Part shown: positions 21,823-35,900 of the stretch, piece after piece
Numbering within the stretch: the stretch's first letter is position 1
Layout: each line of letters opens with the position of its first letter
Assembly: GCA_946894095.1 (NCBI GenBank)
Contig: OX335646.2
Span: forward strand, 11,588,077-11,652,076
DNA from: Incurvaria masculella
Taxonomy: Eukaryota > Arthropoda > Insecta > Lepidoptera > Incurvariidae
Length of the DNA: 64,000 nt
Direction of reading: 5' to 3'
Made by a program: the position numbers and the translations under genes
Notes under the pieces: generated by a model
Database searches by the model: none
The model's input: only the letters and a program-made list of their open reading frames with translations
What the model was told of the DNA's origin: nothing

Positions 21823-24800
21823 CACCGCTACAAAACTCCAGTGCAGTTGATCTATCCCTCTGCAGCCCAGACCTGTCGACCCTTCTATCATGGAGGGTTC
21901 TAACTAACACCTATGGTAGTGATCACTTCCCTATAGTTATAACACTCCCTTCCCGAGTTGATACAGCAGTCCGGAGAAATCCGATACTCAAATACCGCCT
22001 CGCTGCTGCGGATTGGGACAGCTTCAGTGGAGCAATTGACGAGATAGTATCGGATCTTCCTAGAGTCACTCCAGATAACGTCTCTTCCTGCTATTCCCAG
22101 TTTTTTGAAGCCCTAATATGTGCTGCAGATGAGTTCATACCTCTTAAAAACCCATGCAATGGACGATTATCTCTACCATGGTGGGACGCCTAATGTACTA
22201 CGGCTGTTCGTTCCCGAGCTGAATCAGAGATCCAGTGCGGGCAACAAATGAGCACTGAAAACTATTTAGAGCTACGCAAGACCCAAGCCAAGACAAAACA
22301 CCTTCTACGGGAAAAAAAACAGCTGGGTTGGCAACGGTTCTGTGGTTCTATTTCTCCAGCCACGCCGTCCTCCGTAGTCTGGACCAATATTAAAAAGTAT
22401 AGGTCCGCCTTTGTAAATGATGATTCCTCTCGGTCGCCCCCGGACACATGGAAAGATAGCTTTTTGGACAAGTTGGCTCCCCCGTCTGTCCCTCTCTATG
22501 AGGAACTCCCATCCCAATATGACCCGCCTTACTCTAATAACCAAATGGACTCTCCATATCTCTTACAAGAACTTGAGATCGTCCTCGATCACGTGAAGGA
22601 TACATCCCCAGGAGTGGATGGCATCCCCTACTCCTTTCTTAGCAAAGCCAGTAACCGATCACTTCAATACTTCCTGGACATTATCAATATAATCATTGAT
22701 ACTGGCAAAATACCTTTATCCTGGAAATCCCAACTTATCGTCCCTATCCTTAAGCCCCAGACAGGCCCTAACTATGGTTCCTCCTATAGCCCTATAGCCC
22801 TCTCCTCCACTCTCCTGAAAATTACCGAACTTCTCATAAAAAAATAGGCTGGAGTGGTACATTGAAAATCGGAACCTCTTGGCAAAAAGTCAGTTTGGTT
22901 TCAGAAAAGGCAGGAGCACAATGGACAGCCTCAGTATATTTACTACAGATATCCGACTGGCTTTCTCCCGAGAGGAGTCGGTTGTGGCTGCATTTCTCGA
23001 TGTCTCCGCAGCCTACGATAATGTACTTCTTCCAGTCCTCAGGCAGAAAATGCATCAGCTGAGGATTCCTGATAAGACAGTACTGTTTATCTCCAACCTC
23101 CTCTCTCAAAGAACCATCTATATCCGTATCAATGGGGCGATTTCAGACACAAGAGTCGTCTGGAAGGGCCTACCCCAAGGGTCAGTCCTCAGCCCTTTCT
23201 TGTATAATATCTACACCCACAATCTAGAGGATACAGTCATCTCTCACTCAAGAATACTACAATATACAGACGATCTGCTCATCTATTCCACTGATAAATC
23301 TATAGAAAAAGCAGCTGGCTCGATAAACACCTCTATCAAACACTCGTCCACATGGCTTACTGATCATGGCTTGGAACTGTCCGCAGCCAAGAGTGGTATT
23401 TACAAGAAAACGTAGGTTACCTAATATCATTATATCATATAATAATAACCAAATACCTTTACATGAGCAAGTAAAATTCCTCGGGGTCATCTTAGACTAC
23501 AAGATGACTGGGGCTCCGCACATAGATCATGTTATTAAGAAATGCGAACGAAACATAAATATTCTCCGCTCCCTTGCTGGAGTGTGGTGGGGATCTCATC
23601 CCTACTCCTTAAAACTTTTTTACAATACCGTTGTTCGTAGCCACTTGGACTACGGCACATTCCTTCTAGAGCCCTCTAATAAGACAGCATTTCGCAAATT
23701 GGACCTCATCCAGTCTAAATAACTAAGGATCATCACAGGCGCGATGAAATCTAGTCCTGTCAACGCATTCCAGGTGGAATGTGTGGACCCGCCTCTTGGT
23801 CTCCGTCGACAATATCTTGCCAACCGGTATCTGTTTCGAGCCTGCAAATTTTCAAATCACCCCCTATTCCCTAAACTCAACCTTCTAGTCATACTACGAC
23901 CTAATGTCATTTTAAACCTAGGCATTAGCAAGGATATGCCTCACGCCGATAAAATGTTCAAGGTTCTTCTCAATAGATATTGGCAAGGCTGGCATGCCCT
24001 CTATACGGATGCATCTAAACTGACACCTACTGCCAGCGTTGGTGTTGCAGTCTGCTCACTAAATAAGGACGATTTTTAAGGGTGAAATGTCCGCCAGAAA
24101 CGTCTGTCTACACGGGAGAATTCATGGCGCTACTAGAGGCTGTCAGGTTTGCGTCGCTATGCAGCTGGATGAATAAGACCATCATATTCTCAGACTCCCT
24201 GAGCTCTCTCCAATCTTTATTACAAAACCCTTTCCACACCAAACTCCACAACCCCATAATATACTGTATCAAAAGTATACTCTTTGGTTTACAAAATAAA
24301 CAAGTCGTTTTCGCTTGGATCCCCTCCCATAGCGGCATCCCAGGCAACGAGCGCGCTGACGCCATAGCTAAGGATGCCGTCCTGCACGGAGACAAGGTTC
24401 CTTATGTTAACTTCTCTTATGACCTTGTAGCGCTTACTAAACCCGACCTCAAAACCTCCTGGTCCAAGTCCTGGTTAAAGTCGAGTATGGATAGGGGGGC
24501 ATACTATGCCAGCATCCAGCCGTCGATCCCAGTAAAACCTTGGTTCTTCAAGCTGCAAATCACCAAAATAGCTACATCTATCATCTGTCGCTTGAGACTT
24601 GGACACTGTTGCACCCCGGTACACCTGGCCAGATTACCAATACGTGATTCTTCAATATGTGAGTGCGGGTTGGATGAAGGGAACCTGAATCATATTTTCT
24701 TTGCGTGCCCACTCCATAACAAAATGCCTCCTCTGTACTCACTTCTTCCCCTATACCACATCAAACACCCTACCACCATCCAAACCCTACTAATCGCTCC

Positions 24801-24861
24801 TTATCCTAGTATCTTCAAATTACTAACCAAATTCACACATATTATTGATATTAAATTGTAA
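21823..24861 (+). pseudogene. ORF2 remnant: endonuclease end, reverse transcriptase, RNase H
   Basis: Motifs in order: GSDHFPI of the endonuclease (about 21918); SPGVDGIPYSFL (about 22605); SQFGFRKGRSTMDSL (about 22886); AFLDVSAAYDNV; GLPQGSVLSPFLYNIY (about 23168); the catalytic site as YTDDLLIY rather than YADD; RNase H with YTDAS (about 24002), GEFMALLEA, FSDSLSS and GNERADAIAK, keeping the acidic residues; and a tail CECGLDEGNLNHIFFACP. Reading frame changes at about 22200, 22850, 23400, 23720 and 24080, so no functional protein is made. Confidence 0.85.
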
Positions 24862-24890
24862 ATAATTTCTATTAAAATACCTGCCTTTTC

Positions 24891-25184
24891 CATCCAAACG
24901 ATAGTAGATTGCTCCTCTCAGCATAAATCCTTATACCTGTTATAAAAACCCCAAAACCACCTTACAAACAAAAGTTTGCCGATCAATTATGGTTAGCCCA
25001 TTGAACTAAAAAAACAACAAGAAGCGCCATCAGAGTCAAACATCATACAAGTGATCGTTTCAACTCGTTTTCCCCTCTATACTATGGTGTTGCCTTCATG
25101 AAATTTTTATTTTCCCGCTCTTCGTTATAATTTTTAATCAGCAAACGTTTTGCCGTCTAAATTTTTCATAACATACTCATATTA
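24891..25184. other. Non-coding sequence, no gene seen
   Basis: AT-rich stretch between the I-type element and repeat X. Nothing recognised. Confidence 0.4.
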
Positions 25185-25790
25185 CTATTTATAACCAAAT
25201 ATAAAATTTGAATATTCAATTAACACACAAAACAATACGCAAATCGGGTATTTTAGAATTGCAACTTTCGTATTAATCCTCATCTCAGAGATATTTTTCT
25301 TAACCTTGTATAACTCAGTTATCCGTCGCATTCTGTTGCATGAGAGCGAGAGGGACTTAAATAGGAAAATCATATTTGCTAGAAAGGGCGCGCACTTGTC
25401 TGAGAGAACACCATCCTCCGGCGAACGCGATACACACACACTCACACCACAAATGCATGACTGACAGAGACCTATAGTGAAGTACTTTATAGGATATACG
25501 TATGCTAGAAAGAGATACCGGCTTTTCCGATAGTTTTGTCTTTCAATGTCGGATATCACGTAACGACACCGCGCCATACGCCATACTTGCTACACATACC
25601 ACCATAATATAACGCCGTTTGATAAAATTTTGATAGCAAACCTGTGATATGTGATTCTTTCTTCCTTCTTGGCTTTCCCGTAATCGTTTTTACATTTTTA
25701 CACTACAAACGACGGCATAATTCTTCCTTTCTTCTACCATTGAGCAGCACCTATACAATTGGCAAACACGCTCGAACGCCGTGACGGGTG
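25185..25790 (-). repeat. Repeat X, uninterrupted copy
   Basis: The inverse of the split copy at 14250-15780: GCCGGTATCTCTTTCTAGCA then TTCACTATAGGTCTCTGTCA read straight through on the minus strand, which shows the pre-insertion site of the foldback-related element. The segment 25801-25852 next to it is the shared palindrome also found at 12239-12290. Confidence 0.68.
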
Positions 25791-25917
25791 TATCGAAACT
25801 GACAGCTCAGGTACTCTAAATTGTTTGAATTAGAGTATCTGACTTGACACGCAGGGGAAAGCTCAGAACGGATCTAAATGTTTTCTTTATATCGATGGGT
25901 TAGCCAAATTATATTTG

Positions 25918-26795
25918 ACTAGCTGCGGTACCCGGCCCTGCTCGGGTGAGTGTCGGCTAAATTATTTCATGGATAAAAAGTATCCGACATGGCTGATCCA
26001 AAATAGGGTCAAACTGGTCCAGGACAATGTATCCATCTACCATATTTAATCAAGATCGTTCGAGATGAAATAGCATGATTTAATGAGAAACATCCAATAA
26101 TTCCCATTTAGAGCTTCGTTGACATTTGGTGGCTATTTAAAAAAAGCATTTGTCGCCAGAACCTTTCTGCACTTGCACTGCAACATTGTTTACCTAGTAA
26201 GTAAGTAACGTGTAATGTAGGTAAGTTTTGCGTGGACTCCAACCCACAGCTAGCCTCAACATCGAAAACAGTAACCCATCTCGAACCTGACTGCTCCCAG
26301 AGATCCTATACATTGATAAAATACGCACATAAATCAGGTTAGAGGTTCGCAAGTTATAAGAATTTAACACTCTCTACTTACCCTTCAGGTAATGAAGCGT
26401 TATATTATGTAGCCTATAAGTTTTGAGTAGAATCAGGCTAGACGTAGATACAATCCGCATCTAAATCGAGTAATTGGTTCTCAAGGATTTTGCCAAGTAG
26501 TCCTAAAGTTGCGGGAAATACCAAGCCGTACCCGCCCCCCCCCTCCCCGCACCCGCCCCCGTCGGACCGCCCGCCCCGCCCCCGGCCCCGCGCCCGCCGG
26601 GTGTGAAAGTTCTAAAGCCCATGGGCACAATATGTTTATAAATTTTAGCCTATGTGTTATTCTGATGTATAAGCTATATTATTGTAAAGTTTCATTAAAA
26701 TCCATTCAGTAGTTTTTACGTGAAAGAGTAACAAACATCCATCCATCCATCCATCCATTATTACAAACATTCCCCTTTATAATATTTATTATATA
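25918..26795 (-). mobile_element. Non-autonomous Helitron-like element with C-rich island
   Basis: On the minus strand the 3' end reads GAGCAGGGCCGGGTACCGC then AGCTAG followed by T, a GC hairpin before CTAG as in Helitrons. The other end has the (GGAT)n run and TTTATAATATT stretch seen at 5' ends of this lepidopteran family. Inside are a fragment of the 5S-type SINE head (26218-26305) and a C-rich tract at 26533-26597. No Rep/helicase is encoded. Confidence 0.6.
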
Positions 26796-26981
26796 TATTA
26801 TATTATATTATTAGATTACTATACATATACTCGCCCAGCTCGTAACCTCGACACTGGCATAAGAACGCAAATCGTTTTGTGTGGTTGCCATCACAGAACA
26901 TATAATATGTTGTCATAAAAAGAAGTGAAGTGAAGTGAAATATATTCTGTGAGGATCATAGGAATCGTAGGACATCCTAGG

Positions 26982-29900
26982 ATGGCCAACTTCTGCTCAG
27001 ATGGAAGGGAATGCATTGCACGAAGCGTGCCCGCACCACCCTTGCATGCACAGCCCATTGTGGATGATATGGAGGCAGAGTTGGAGATTTACGACATTTG
27101 TCGGTGGATCAACAAAAATGGATTCACTAAGGTTGGTACCGCACACTGTATAGGGTGATGTCGCCTGTTCAACGACCTCACCTTTTGTCGACCTTGTCTA
27201 CGATTTTACTCGAAAATAGCATGGAGGTGAAGAAATCACCTCCATGGAAAATAGTAGATACGGTAACATGAGCGTTTGGATCGAAAGACAAAACATCTCT
27301 CCATTATTTTCCAGCAATGATATCACGTCACATCGGATAGTACGAATAATTGAACAGTGCTTCGTCGGAAATTTGTCTTGGTATTGGAAATTGGTCAATT
27401 GGTAAAAATAATGCAGTAATGTACAATTGTTGCGGAGGCAAATAATTGTGACTCTTTTAGTTGAAGGCGTTGTATGTTCATGTTTATGGTTGTCGAATAT
27501 ATCAATATTGTCGGTTAATGCTGAAAGATTAAACAATTATTGTCCTTACTTTGCTAAATTCAGTAGTCCGAGTAAAAGATAATCTGAATTCTGCCCTCCT
27601 TATTAAAAAACCGGCCAAGTGCGAGTCGGACTCGCACAGGAAGGGTTCCGTACCATCAACACCATAAAATTACGTTTTTTGTATGGAGACCCCATTCATT
27701 TTTTTATTACCTATTACTGTTCATGAGATACAGCCCTGTGACAGACGGACGGACGGACGGACAGCGGAGGCTTAGTAATAGGGTTCCGTTTTCACCCTTT
27801 GGGTACGGAACCCTAAAAAGGTGGTAACTACATATTAGGTCCATATGTAGTTACCGCCTTTTTATTTTGGAGGGCAGAATACTATTTCTCCGGTTGTCGA
27901 TCGTTTCCACCATATTTTTTCACAAACTGTTGAATGTCCCTCATTTGAAAATTCAAGTTCAGCTTAGAGCAATTAATTAGTTTCAAATTTTAGGTGAATT
28001 GCTACAATTAATGTAATTTGTTCCATGTTTGTTGTTTTGTTTCCGTAAGCGTGTACAAAAACCGTCCGAATTGTTTGTAATGCTTACAGATTCGAGCGTG
28101 CAATCTGATTTGGGATGCTTTAAGCAGTGTAATCGTTTACAATTCAAAATGTAACGTGCAGTTATAGCTACTGGCGAACATGTCCATAAATGTTAGTAAT
28201 CGGCACGCCACTGTGCGCCCCCACAACCCTTACTGCACACCGTGTGACACTGGCACACGAAAATTAAACGGGGCACGATTAGCTCGCATGCTGGCTACTA
28301 GCAAGAGATCTACTAGCAGTGGCTAATAGACATGCCAATGGCACAACTGAGAATTTCGTGCGAGCTGCTGGCATGTGTATCTGCAGCTTTAGTTGTAATA
28401 ACTATTAGCTGCAACTTTCCCACCAATGATTAGGCTTTATCTTTCAGATTTGGGGCCGTCAGGCGCAGCATAATAACGCAACCGGCGCGGGCGATACCAT
28501 CCCCCGGACTTTTTAATGCGACCGTACAATTCAAATATTGTAACTATGTGTTCATTGAAACATAGCTCGTCTGTTACAGGTGTGCCTTCAGTTTCCAGAC
28601 AACTTGCTCAAATACAGTGCCAACATTTACAAGTCCATAAAACTAGGTACACTAGCCGATGTATATATTCTAGGGGATACAACTTATTCCAAGTAAGTTT
28701 TTTTATTAAGTAACAATAAAATAAAATAATAAGTTTTTATAAGTTACTAAATATTCCCATGTCCTTGAATTTTGGTCACATCCATCATGTGAAGTAGTAG
28801 TGTTGGATCCTGGGCCATGAGCACCAAATCCTTCAACACGTCCACAAAGCAAACATTGCACATAGTGTTTGATTTGGTTAGATTTAGAAAAAAATAATTA
28901 CAAAACGACTTAAGGTGGCCCATCCCGCTCATCTCCCCATACAAAAGGGGAAAGAAGATCACGCCCAGATTTCTTGTCAGAGATCCAAAATTTTGCTCAA
29001 AATAGCTTTATTTGATCGAACTAGATGTCTGATGACCATTGGCATTGTAAAATTGTGTTTGGTGTCTAAGTTATAAGGTCCGAAAGTTCGAATTTTTCGC
29101 GCGTTGTAAACAATAACTTTGGAGGTGGATTACGCAATGATAAAGTAAGAACATCGTAAAAAAGATTAGTCATCAGACATAGTTTATTTATTCAAGATTT
29201 ATTATCTATTTGGTTTTTGTTAGATTTTTGACTACAGCGGTCTTGGTTTACTTTTAGCTATAAGTCGTTTTGAAATTAAAATTCTCGTAAATCTTACCAA
29301 ATCATACACTATGCACATTGTCTTTTTTGTGGACATGTTGCATCTTCCTCATCACACGGAGCCTGTCTTATTCTTTGAAACAGAGAGGGTCCCAGAGCGC
29401 AACAGCACGGTTTTGTACCGTGCCCGCGAATGAGTTGGGCCCGCCGGGTTGGGCCACCTTAAAGCTAAAAGTAAATCCTGGGCGCTGTAGTAAAAAATCA
29501 AACAAAAACTAAATCTATTTTGAATCTTCATGGAACGAGCTAGGTTTGATGACTCATGCTGAGATTCATAGACATTACTCGTGATTAACCAAATTATGAC
29601 TTCCGACTGTCAAATTCGACATTCGGTCCATACATTTTATGTCAAAACTGACGGAAGCCATACTTTGGCTAAGCAAAAAACAAGTAATGTCTATGAATCT
29701 CAGCATCAGATTTGTTTGAAAGAAAGTACTTCCTTGGGTTAGCCGGGTTTGATTGAGTTTTACTGAATGGCCACGAATGCCCATTTTGTTAATTGTGTGC
29801 ACTGGTTAAGTTTAGTCACATACCGGTGGGTATTAAGTATTTTAAAAGGTTCAATGCGGTCTAACCAGTCTCTTCTTTCCTCTAGAGGTTGCAGAATGAG

Positions 29901-32900
29901 TCATTCAAGACGGTCTCAATATAGATTAGGAGGTCGCGACAAAACTGGTAACAATAACATAGATGGGATAAAAGGATTTATTTTCAGGGCTGGTACCATT
30001 TTGATAGCCCGTCATTGCCAGGTGGTCAATGTACTTCCTAAAGTCTCCTAAAGTACTCCAAATCTGCAAATAGTACTCTAGTAGGGGATGGATATACGTT
30101 TTTTGGAGCCTGAGAATTTTATTTATGTAGGGGAACACCTTCCTTATCAAGTAGAGAAATGAGTTCGCTGTGTTGACGACTGCCACTATGTGTTCTTCCC
30201 ATTTCAGATCCTCTGAAAAGGACACTCCGAGGTCCCGTTGAAGTGTTTCCCTGGCTTGCATTTACAAATGATAGGATCCCAGAGCACTCCACTCCTAGGC
30301 GAATGTTTTAATAAAGCTGTTAGTAATTGAAGCATTGTGGAGTGAGCAACATTTATGTAGCATGCCAACACTCGAGCTTTGGACTGCGGGAGTTAAATGT
30401 ATGTATTTCAGTTGCTGTGTGGACGAGGTGGCTGCGATGCATGTGCAAGCTGATGCGATAGTGCATTACGGTCACACTTGTTTCTCTGCAAGCAGTATAC
30501 CTGTTTTTACGGTACTGCCGAGACAAACCATCAACGTTGAAATGGTAATGAAACCATTACAAAACTTAAAGGGCCTGGGAGCCAGCAAACAATTATGTTT
30601 GTTCTATGATGCAGCTTACCACCATATGAGAGGTATGCTCTAAATAAGGCAGTGGTTAGTTATGGTACTTTAGGTATTTTAGCAAGTACTATATAAATAA
30701 ATATTTTTAAAATCATAAATAGCATTCCGTAAGAGTCAATTCTGAAAATATCCAATATTTACCATTTATATATCTGAACAAATTATTGAAAAAAAAAAGT
30801 GTCTATGACACCACTTCCACTTCAGCCACAGAAAATATCGGTCAATGTGCCGAACACGCTGCATAAAATAATATGTCTAACAACAGTGAAAATCTAAAAT
30901 AAATCTGCTTGCTCTCCTTGAAGGATATGAGTCCTCGAATTATGTAATTAATAATTTTAATTGTAATAATGCTTTCAGATCAGATCTCCAATATTTGGTA
31001 TGATTATTATCCCAATGGTTGTATTGCACTTGTTAATGTAAAAAAATGTGAGGAGCGTGTCGTGGGACGGTGCATAACCAACAAGAATGGCAAGATATTA
31101 AAAGTAGAGGAAATAGAAGATTTCTCTTGCGTATACCTTGGAAATCGTTCACAGACATTGTTTAACTGTGTTATTTCTATTAAAGGTAAGTTTGTAAGAT
31201 TAGATATTAAGACTCTTTTGAAAATTGTTTTTCTATTCCTTATTCCGTAACCCCCTGTTAGGGAAAAGTATTTTTAACCAGCTATGGTAGCTAAAATGTG
31301 ATGCACCCAGTTACCCATTTAATGACCTCCAGAATTCCATCAATAAAACCCCAATGAGTCCAGAGACGGCGGCGCAAGGCACAATAGGGGGCGGACAGCT
31401 ACGCTGTTTAAACCAGTTCAGCTGTTTTTCTTGTGTTTAATTGCCTTGTTCTATTTTCTTTATAGTTCTATTAGGGGGGCTCATCTGATCCACTTAAATT
31501 CTTTTGTCAAAGGCCATATTGCTTAAGGTGGGCCCGTAAACATCAGAAAATTATGCTCCCCATACAAACGTAGTTTACTAATAATTTGAAAACCGCCGTT
31601 CCAGTTTGCTTGATATTTGGAATTTAATATCAAGCAACAAATATCTATGTCAGCACGAGTTTGTCTTTTTGAAAAAAGTATCCTGTTTCACACAACAGAG
31701 AAAATAAAATTTGTATGAAGATTTTCTTTTGCCTGTTATTTGACTTGTTTTAGATTTTTCAGCAAAACAAAAAAGTGCAGACACAGATATTTTTTGTCGA
31801 ATATTAGATAGCAAATATCAAGCAAATCGGAACAGGGTTTATCAAATTATCAGTAAAGTACATTTGTATGGGACCATAGCTTACGGGCCCGGCTTAATAG
31901 CTTTTGATCCCTTATAATGAGAAATTGTTGTTTATTCATCATCCATTGGCAGTACACTGTATCCGAATTTGTCATATTTTATCATTTTATCAATTACCAG
32001 TTCATCAAAACACAGCGAAGAACTGGCAAGAAACTTCGCTGTAATGTTTCTTTTTCAATGTCCACTTAGTCGCAATTTACAAAAGCGTTTGTTAATTTTT
32101 TTAAGAAAAACAGGTAAATCACTAAATTAAAAATAATTCACGAAAATCAACTATTCATGCCATTAGCAACATTAAATGACAGATTTAATTATTTTTTTTG
32201 TAAATACTATGCAGCCATATTACATTATGCCAATGGGGTGCACGGCGCAAAGCTTTACCACCAGATGGCGCGACAAAAAACTGTGCCAACTGGAGTTTTT
32301 TTTTATTTAATAGATAATTGAAATGGCAATCAAATTGTCCATGTTTTACATCCAGTTCAAGGTATACTACTCAGTTTAATTGGTCAACCACCTATAACCT
32401 AGAAATGAAACTGTTGCACAGTTTAATGTGGCCCCACCGGGTGGTAAAGTTTGGCAGCCGTCCACCCCATTGGAAAAGTCCCCACAAAATTTTGTTTTAA
32501 GTTTGATGATTCCTAAAATATATACTTTGACAACATTAACTAATCAATCAAAGCTCAGTTCGTAGCCTAGTGGCGCGGGAACTTGCCTTGTATATCATAG
32601 GTCTGGGTTCAAATTGTCGCCCTATTCATCTACCACTTTCTTTCTCTTTCTGAGTTGGATAAGTACATTTTAGTCACGAATGCGAGCTGCTCCATAGTTC
32701 GTAATCCATCTAAAACTATGTCCCCTTTCCCTACTATGTGGTAGGGTTTAAGCCTGCTCGGGTTGGTCTCATTGCATTGGATGAAAAGATGGTCGAAGCG
32801 GCAATGAAAAATTGTCTGTGTTTTCCATCCATTTCAATGTAGCCCTGCTTATAAAGGGAAGGTCCTGGCATGGCACCTAATTCCTCAGGAGCTGATATCA

Positions 32901-35900
32901 TAACGGTTATTGTGTGTTGTTAGTCATCCATGTCAGGTTGCATAAAAAATATATAGTTAATAGCAGTTTTTAAGGACGGTTAAATTACCACGGACGAAGC
33001 GGAACCGATAAAAAACTTCCCCCCGGAGTCAAAATACATTTATATTTGTATTCCTATTGCTAAAACATAAAAATAAGATAATCCCTATACATCCCTTTAC
33101 ATCAGTGGTTCTTAACCGGTGGTCCGCGGACCCCTGGTGGTCTCTGGAAGCACCTAAAGTGGTCCACAAAGCCATCCAGAAAAGATTAAATAAGTGACGA
33201 TTTGACAGAGATTTATATAGAGTATGCAATCACCAAACTCGCATTAAAATTACATATGTAAGTATTTATCTCTGTTAAGTAAAATTTTCGTAAAAAAATA
33301 CCTTTGTATGGGTGTTTTATGTATAGATAGAACAAAACTTTATTTATTTAGATTTACATTACCTCCAATAGTAGGTTTTCTTTGGCAAACATTTTGTCAA
33401 ATGGTCGGTCCTTTCTAAAAGGTTGAGAACCACTGCTTTACATGCTACCACCTCTGGAAAATTAAGAGTATAATGGTTTGAGAACAGACTTAACGATAAA
33501 GTATGAATAAGATTCCTGTACGAGATTCTGATCAATACCTAGAAACAAATAGTAATACTTATATACAATTCGGGTATACAGAGCACTCCTCATAATTGAT
33601 ACGAAATTGTATCACATGTAGAATTTTCACATAAATGTAACCTTGTTTGGGAAATTTGTTATAAAATATAACACTGTTACATATACAATTCTTAGATAGC
33701 TAATTTATGACTAATCACTTTAAAATTGTTCTTGTGTCTTGTATTACATCTATCCGTTAAGGGTGGAGTAATTTATATGTAAAAGGTAAAGTCAAAATTC
33801 CTACATCACCAAACACCTTTCTTCAGGAATCTCTCATCCTCATGCCTAGCATGCATCGCTTTAAAGCAAAGCAGAATTTAATAAGATTTACTTCAACTGC
33901 ATTACCCCAGAACCTCAACCTGTATGAGATTATACTGTATGTATATATATGAAAAAAAATTTAGCAGCTCATAAACCACAAAGCTCCCTTATTTTTTTAT
34001 GTATATCCTGTAGAGGTGAGCTTAGTAGCGAGCTAGTCAATATGGGGTTTCCATTAAAAATGATTGTCAAATACTACACCAAGAAAGGTTATTTCCTTAG
34101 TTATATCCAAAGACAGATCATTTTCTGCATTTAATACATCCCAATTCACATAACATCTTTGGGTCCCCAGCACAAAGTGCATTAAATTTGTTTTACTTAG
34201 GTTAGGTTAGGTTACTGTGTTTACATTTACATTAGGTTAATTTTTATACTTACATATTAGGAAGGTTATTAGTTTCAAACCATAATTTCAGTGAGTTCAT
34301 GGATTGTGTAACTCCCGCAGGTCACATATATGTAGTTTTTTTTTTTATTTAATGATGTGTCATCAGCAAATAAAACCATCTCAATGTCTGTTGTGTTGCA
34401 GCTTGAAATATCATTTATGTAGAACAAAAATAACAACAGCCCTAGAATAGAGCCCAGCGGTACCCCCATGGTATCGATTCTACATCAGACCGTTTAATTC
34501 ACAAACTTGTTTCCAATTCGATAAATATGATTTACATATACTTAATTCCTTTTCCCTGATACCATAATGTTCTAGTGTCCTTAGTAATATTTCGTGCTTT
34601 ACACAGTCAAATGCTTTTAATAGATCACAGAAAATTCTGTAGTTATTCATGGAGTTATGCAGAGGTGAAACGATTTCATCATTGACGAAATGGCATCTCC
34701 TGTTTACCTACCCTTACGAAATCCGAATTGATTATAATTAAATATACTATGAATGGAAAAAAAATACTAATTTTATTTTAATTTTAATTTAAATACTAAT
34801 ATTATTTTCAAAAATTTGCTACATACTGGTAGGTCACTGGCCGATAATGTTTAACATCATTATAAGATCCCTTTTAAAAAAAAAATACATTTATAAAAGG
34901 TTCCATTATAGATTTCCACAAATTAGGAGATAGGTTTTATCATTCTTGCGATTTTTTGTCTTAACAGCGTACATACAATTATGTGGTTGATAGCTATTGA
35001 TTTGTTTATACGATGATAAATAACACCGAACGAAGTCGATGCGGCCCTTAAGGATTGAGGAATATCTCCAAAATAACACAGGCACTACAGCACTGGTGTT
35101 TACAATTTGTGTCAACTTATAAATTTGTTACTTTTAATTGCAGCTCAAGATTGGTATTGCTTGGAGTTTTTTGCTGAAGAGGTGAACAAACTGGATGAAA
35201 CACCATGGTTTAAGCGGAGGAGATATTTGATAGAAAAAATTAAAGATGCACAGAATATTGGTATTCTAGTTTGCAAACTATCCGGTCAGAGCACTAAGGA
35301 CATAATCATGCGAATGAAAGGATTATGTAAAATAAGTCACAAAAAGAGCTATATTGTATCTGTTGGCAAGCCCAATGTTGCCAAATTGGCAAATTTCCCT
35401 GAGGTAAATATGATTGGGGTGATGGTATTCTGTATTTATTTCATTGTTAAGAGGTTGTGCCATTACAATCGTGAGCGACACATTTAATTCACAGTATGAA
35501 CTTGTAACTATTTCGATTATAACCTGCGCAATTTTCCACTGAGCTGGATACATCTTAATCAGGCGTTATAGATAGCGGTAATACGAATCACGGCCTTTCT
35601 GGGCAGGTGCTTGAGTAATTTCGAGTCAACTAAATTATATCCTGGTGTTTGCCCTCCTGTAGTTTTAAGACTCCTTTCCATAGTTCTCTTGGGCTAGTGC
35701 TTCTCAGTGGTAAGCACATTTGCAGTAGTGCATCAAGATATTTGCAGACTTTGTTGCCGTGTTCAGGATGTTTTATGGGCAAAGGCTTGAACAGTTTTTA
35801 GGTGTTTCGTGTATGCCTCGGCCTTCTTAAGTTCTGTTCTTGCCCACTTGCCATCGTTGGATTTTATGGGTGGTATATGTATTTTCGGCCTTTTCAGCCT

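Larger units (their letters stand above)
20290..24890 (+). mobile_element. I-type non-LTR retrotransposon with RNase H, internally deleted
   Basis: Reads in order: a gag-like ORF1 with zinc knuckles, the end of an endonuclease, a reverse transcriptase, an RNase H domain and a Cys-rich tail. An RNase H domain after the reverse transcriptase marks the I group (I, Nimb, R1/LOA relatives). Several frameshifts and stops break every frame. The first two thirds of the endonuclease are missing at the ORF1/ORF2 junction near 21770-21830. The 5' edge is uncertain; the 3' end is AT-rich near 24880. Confidence 0.85.

Noticed and set aside
26509..26712. Pro/Arg-rich 67-codon frame
   Set aside because: It comes from the C-rich low-complexity island in a Helitron-like element.
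32553..32630. tRNA-like sequence that might be a tRNA gene
   Set aside because: Box A and box B are present but no acceptor stem or anticodon arm can be formed, and the sequence continues into a SINE body. The same holds for 47480-47552.
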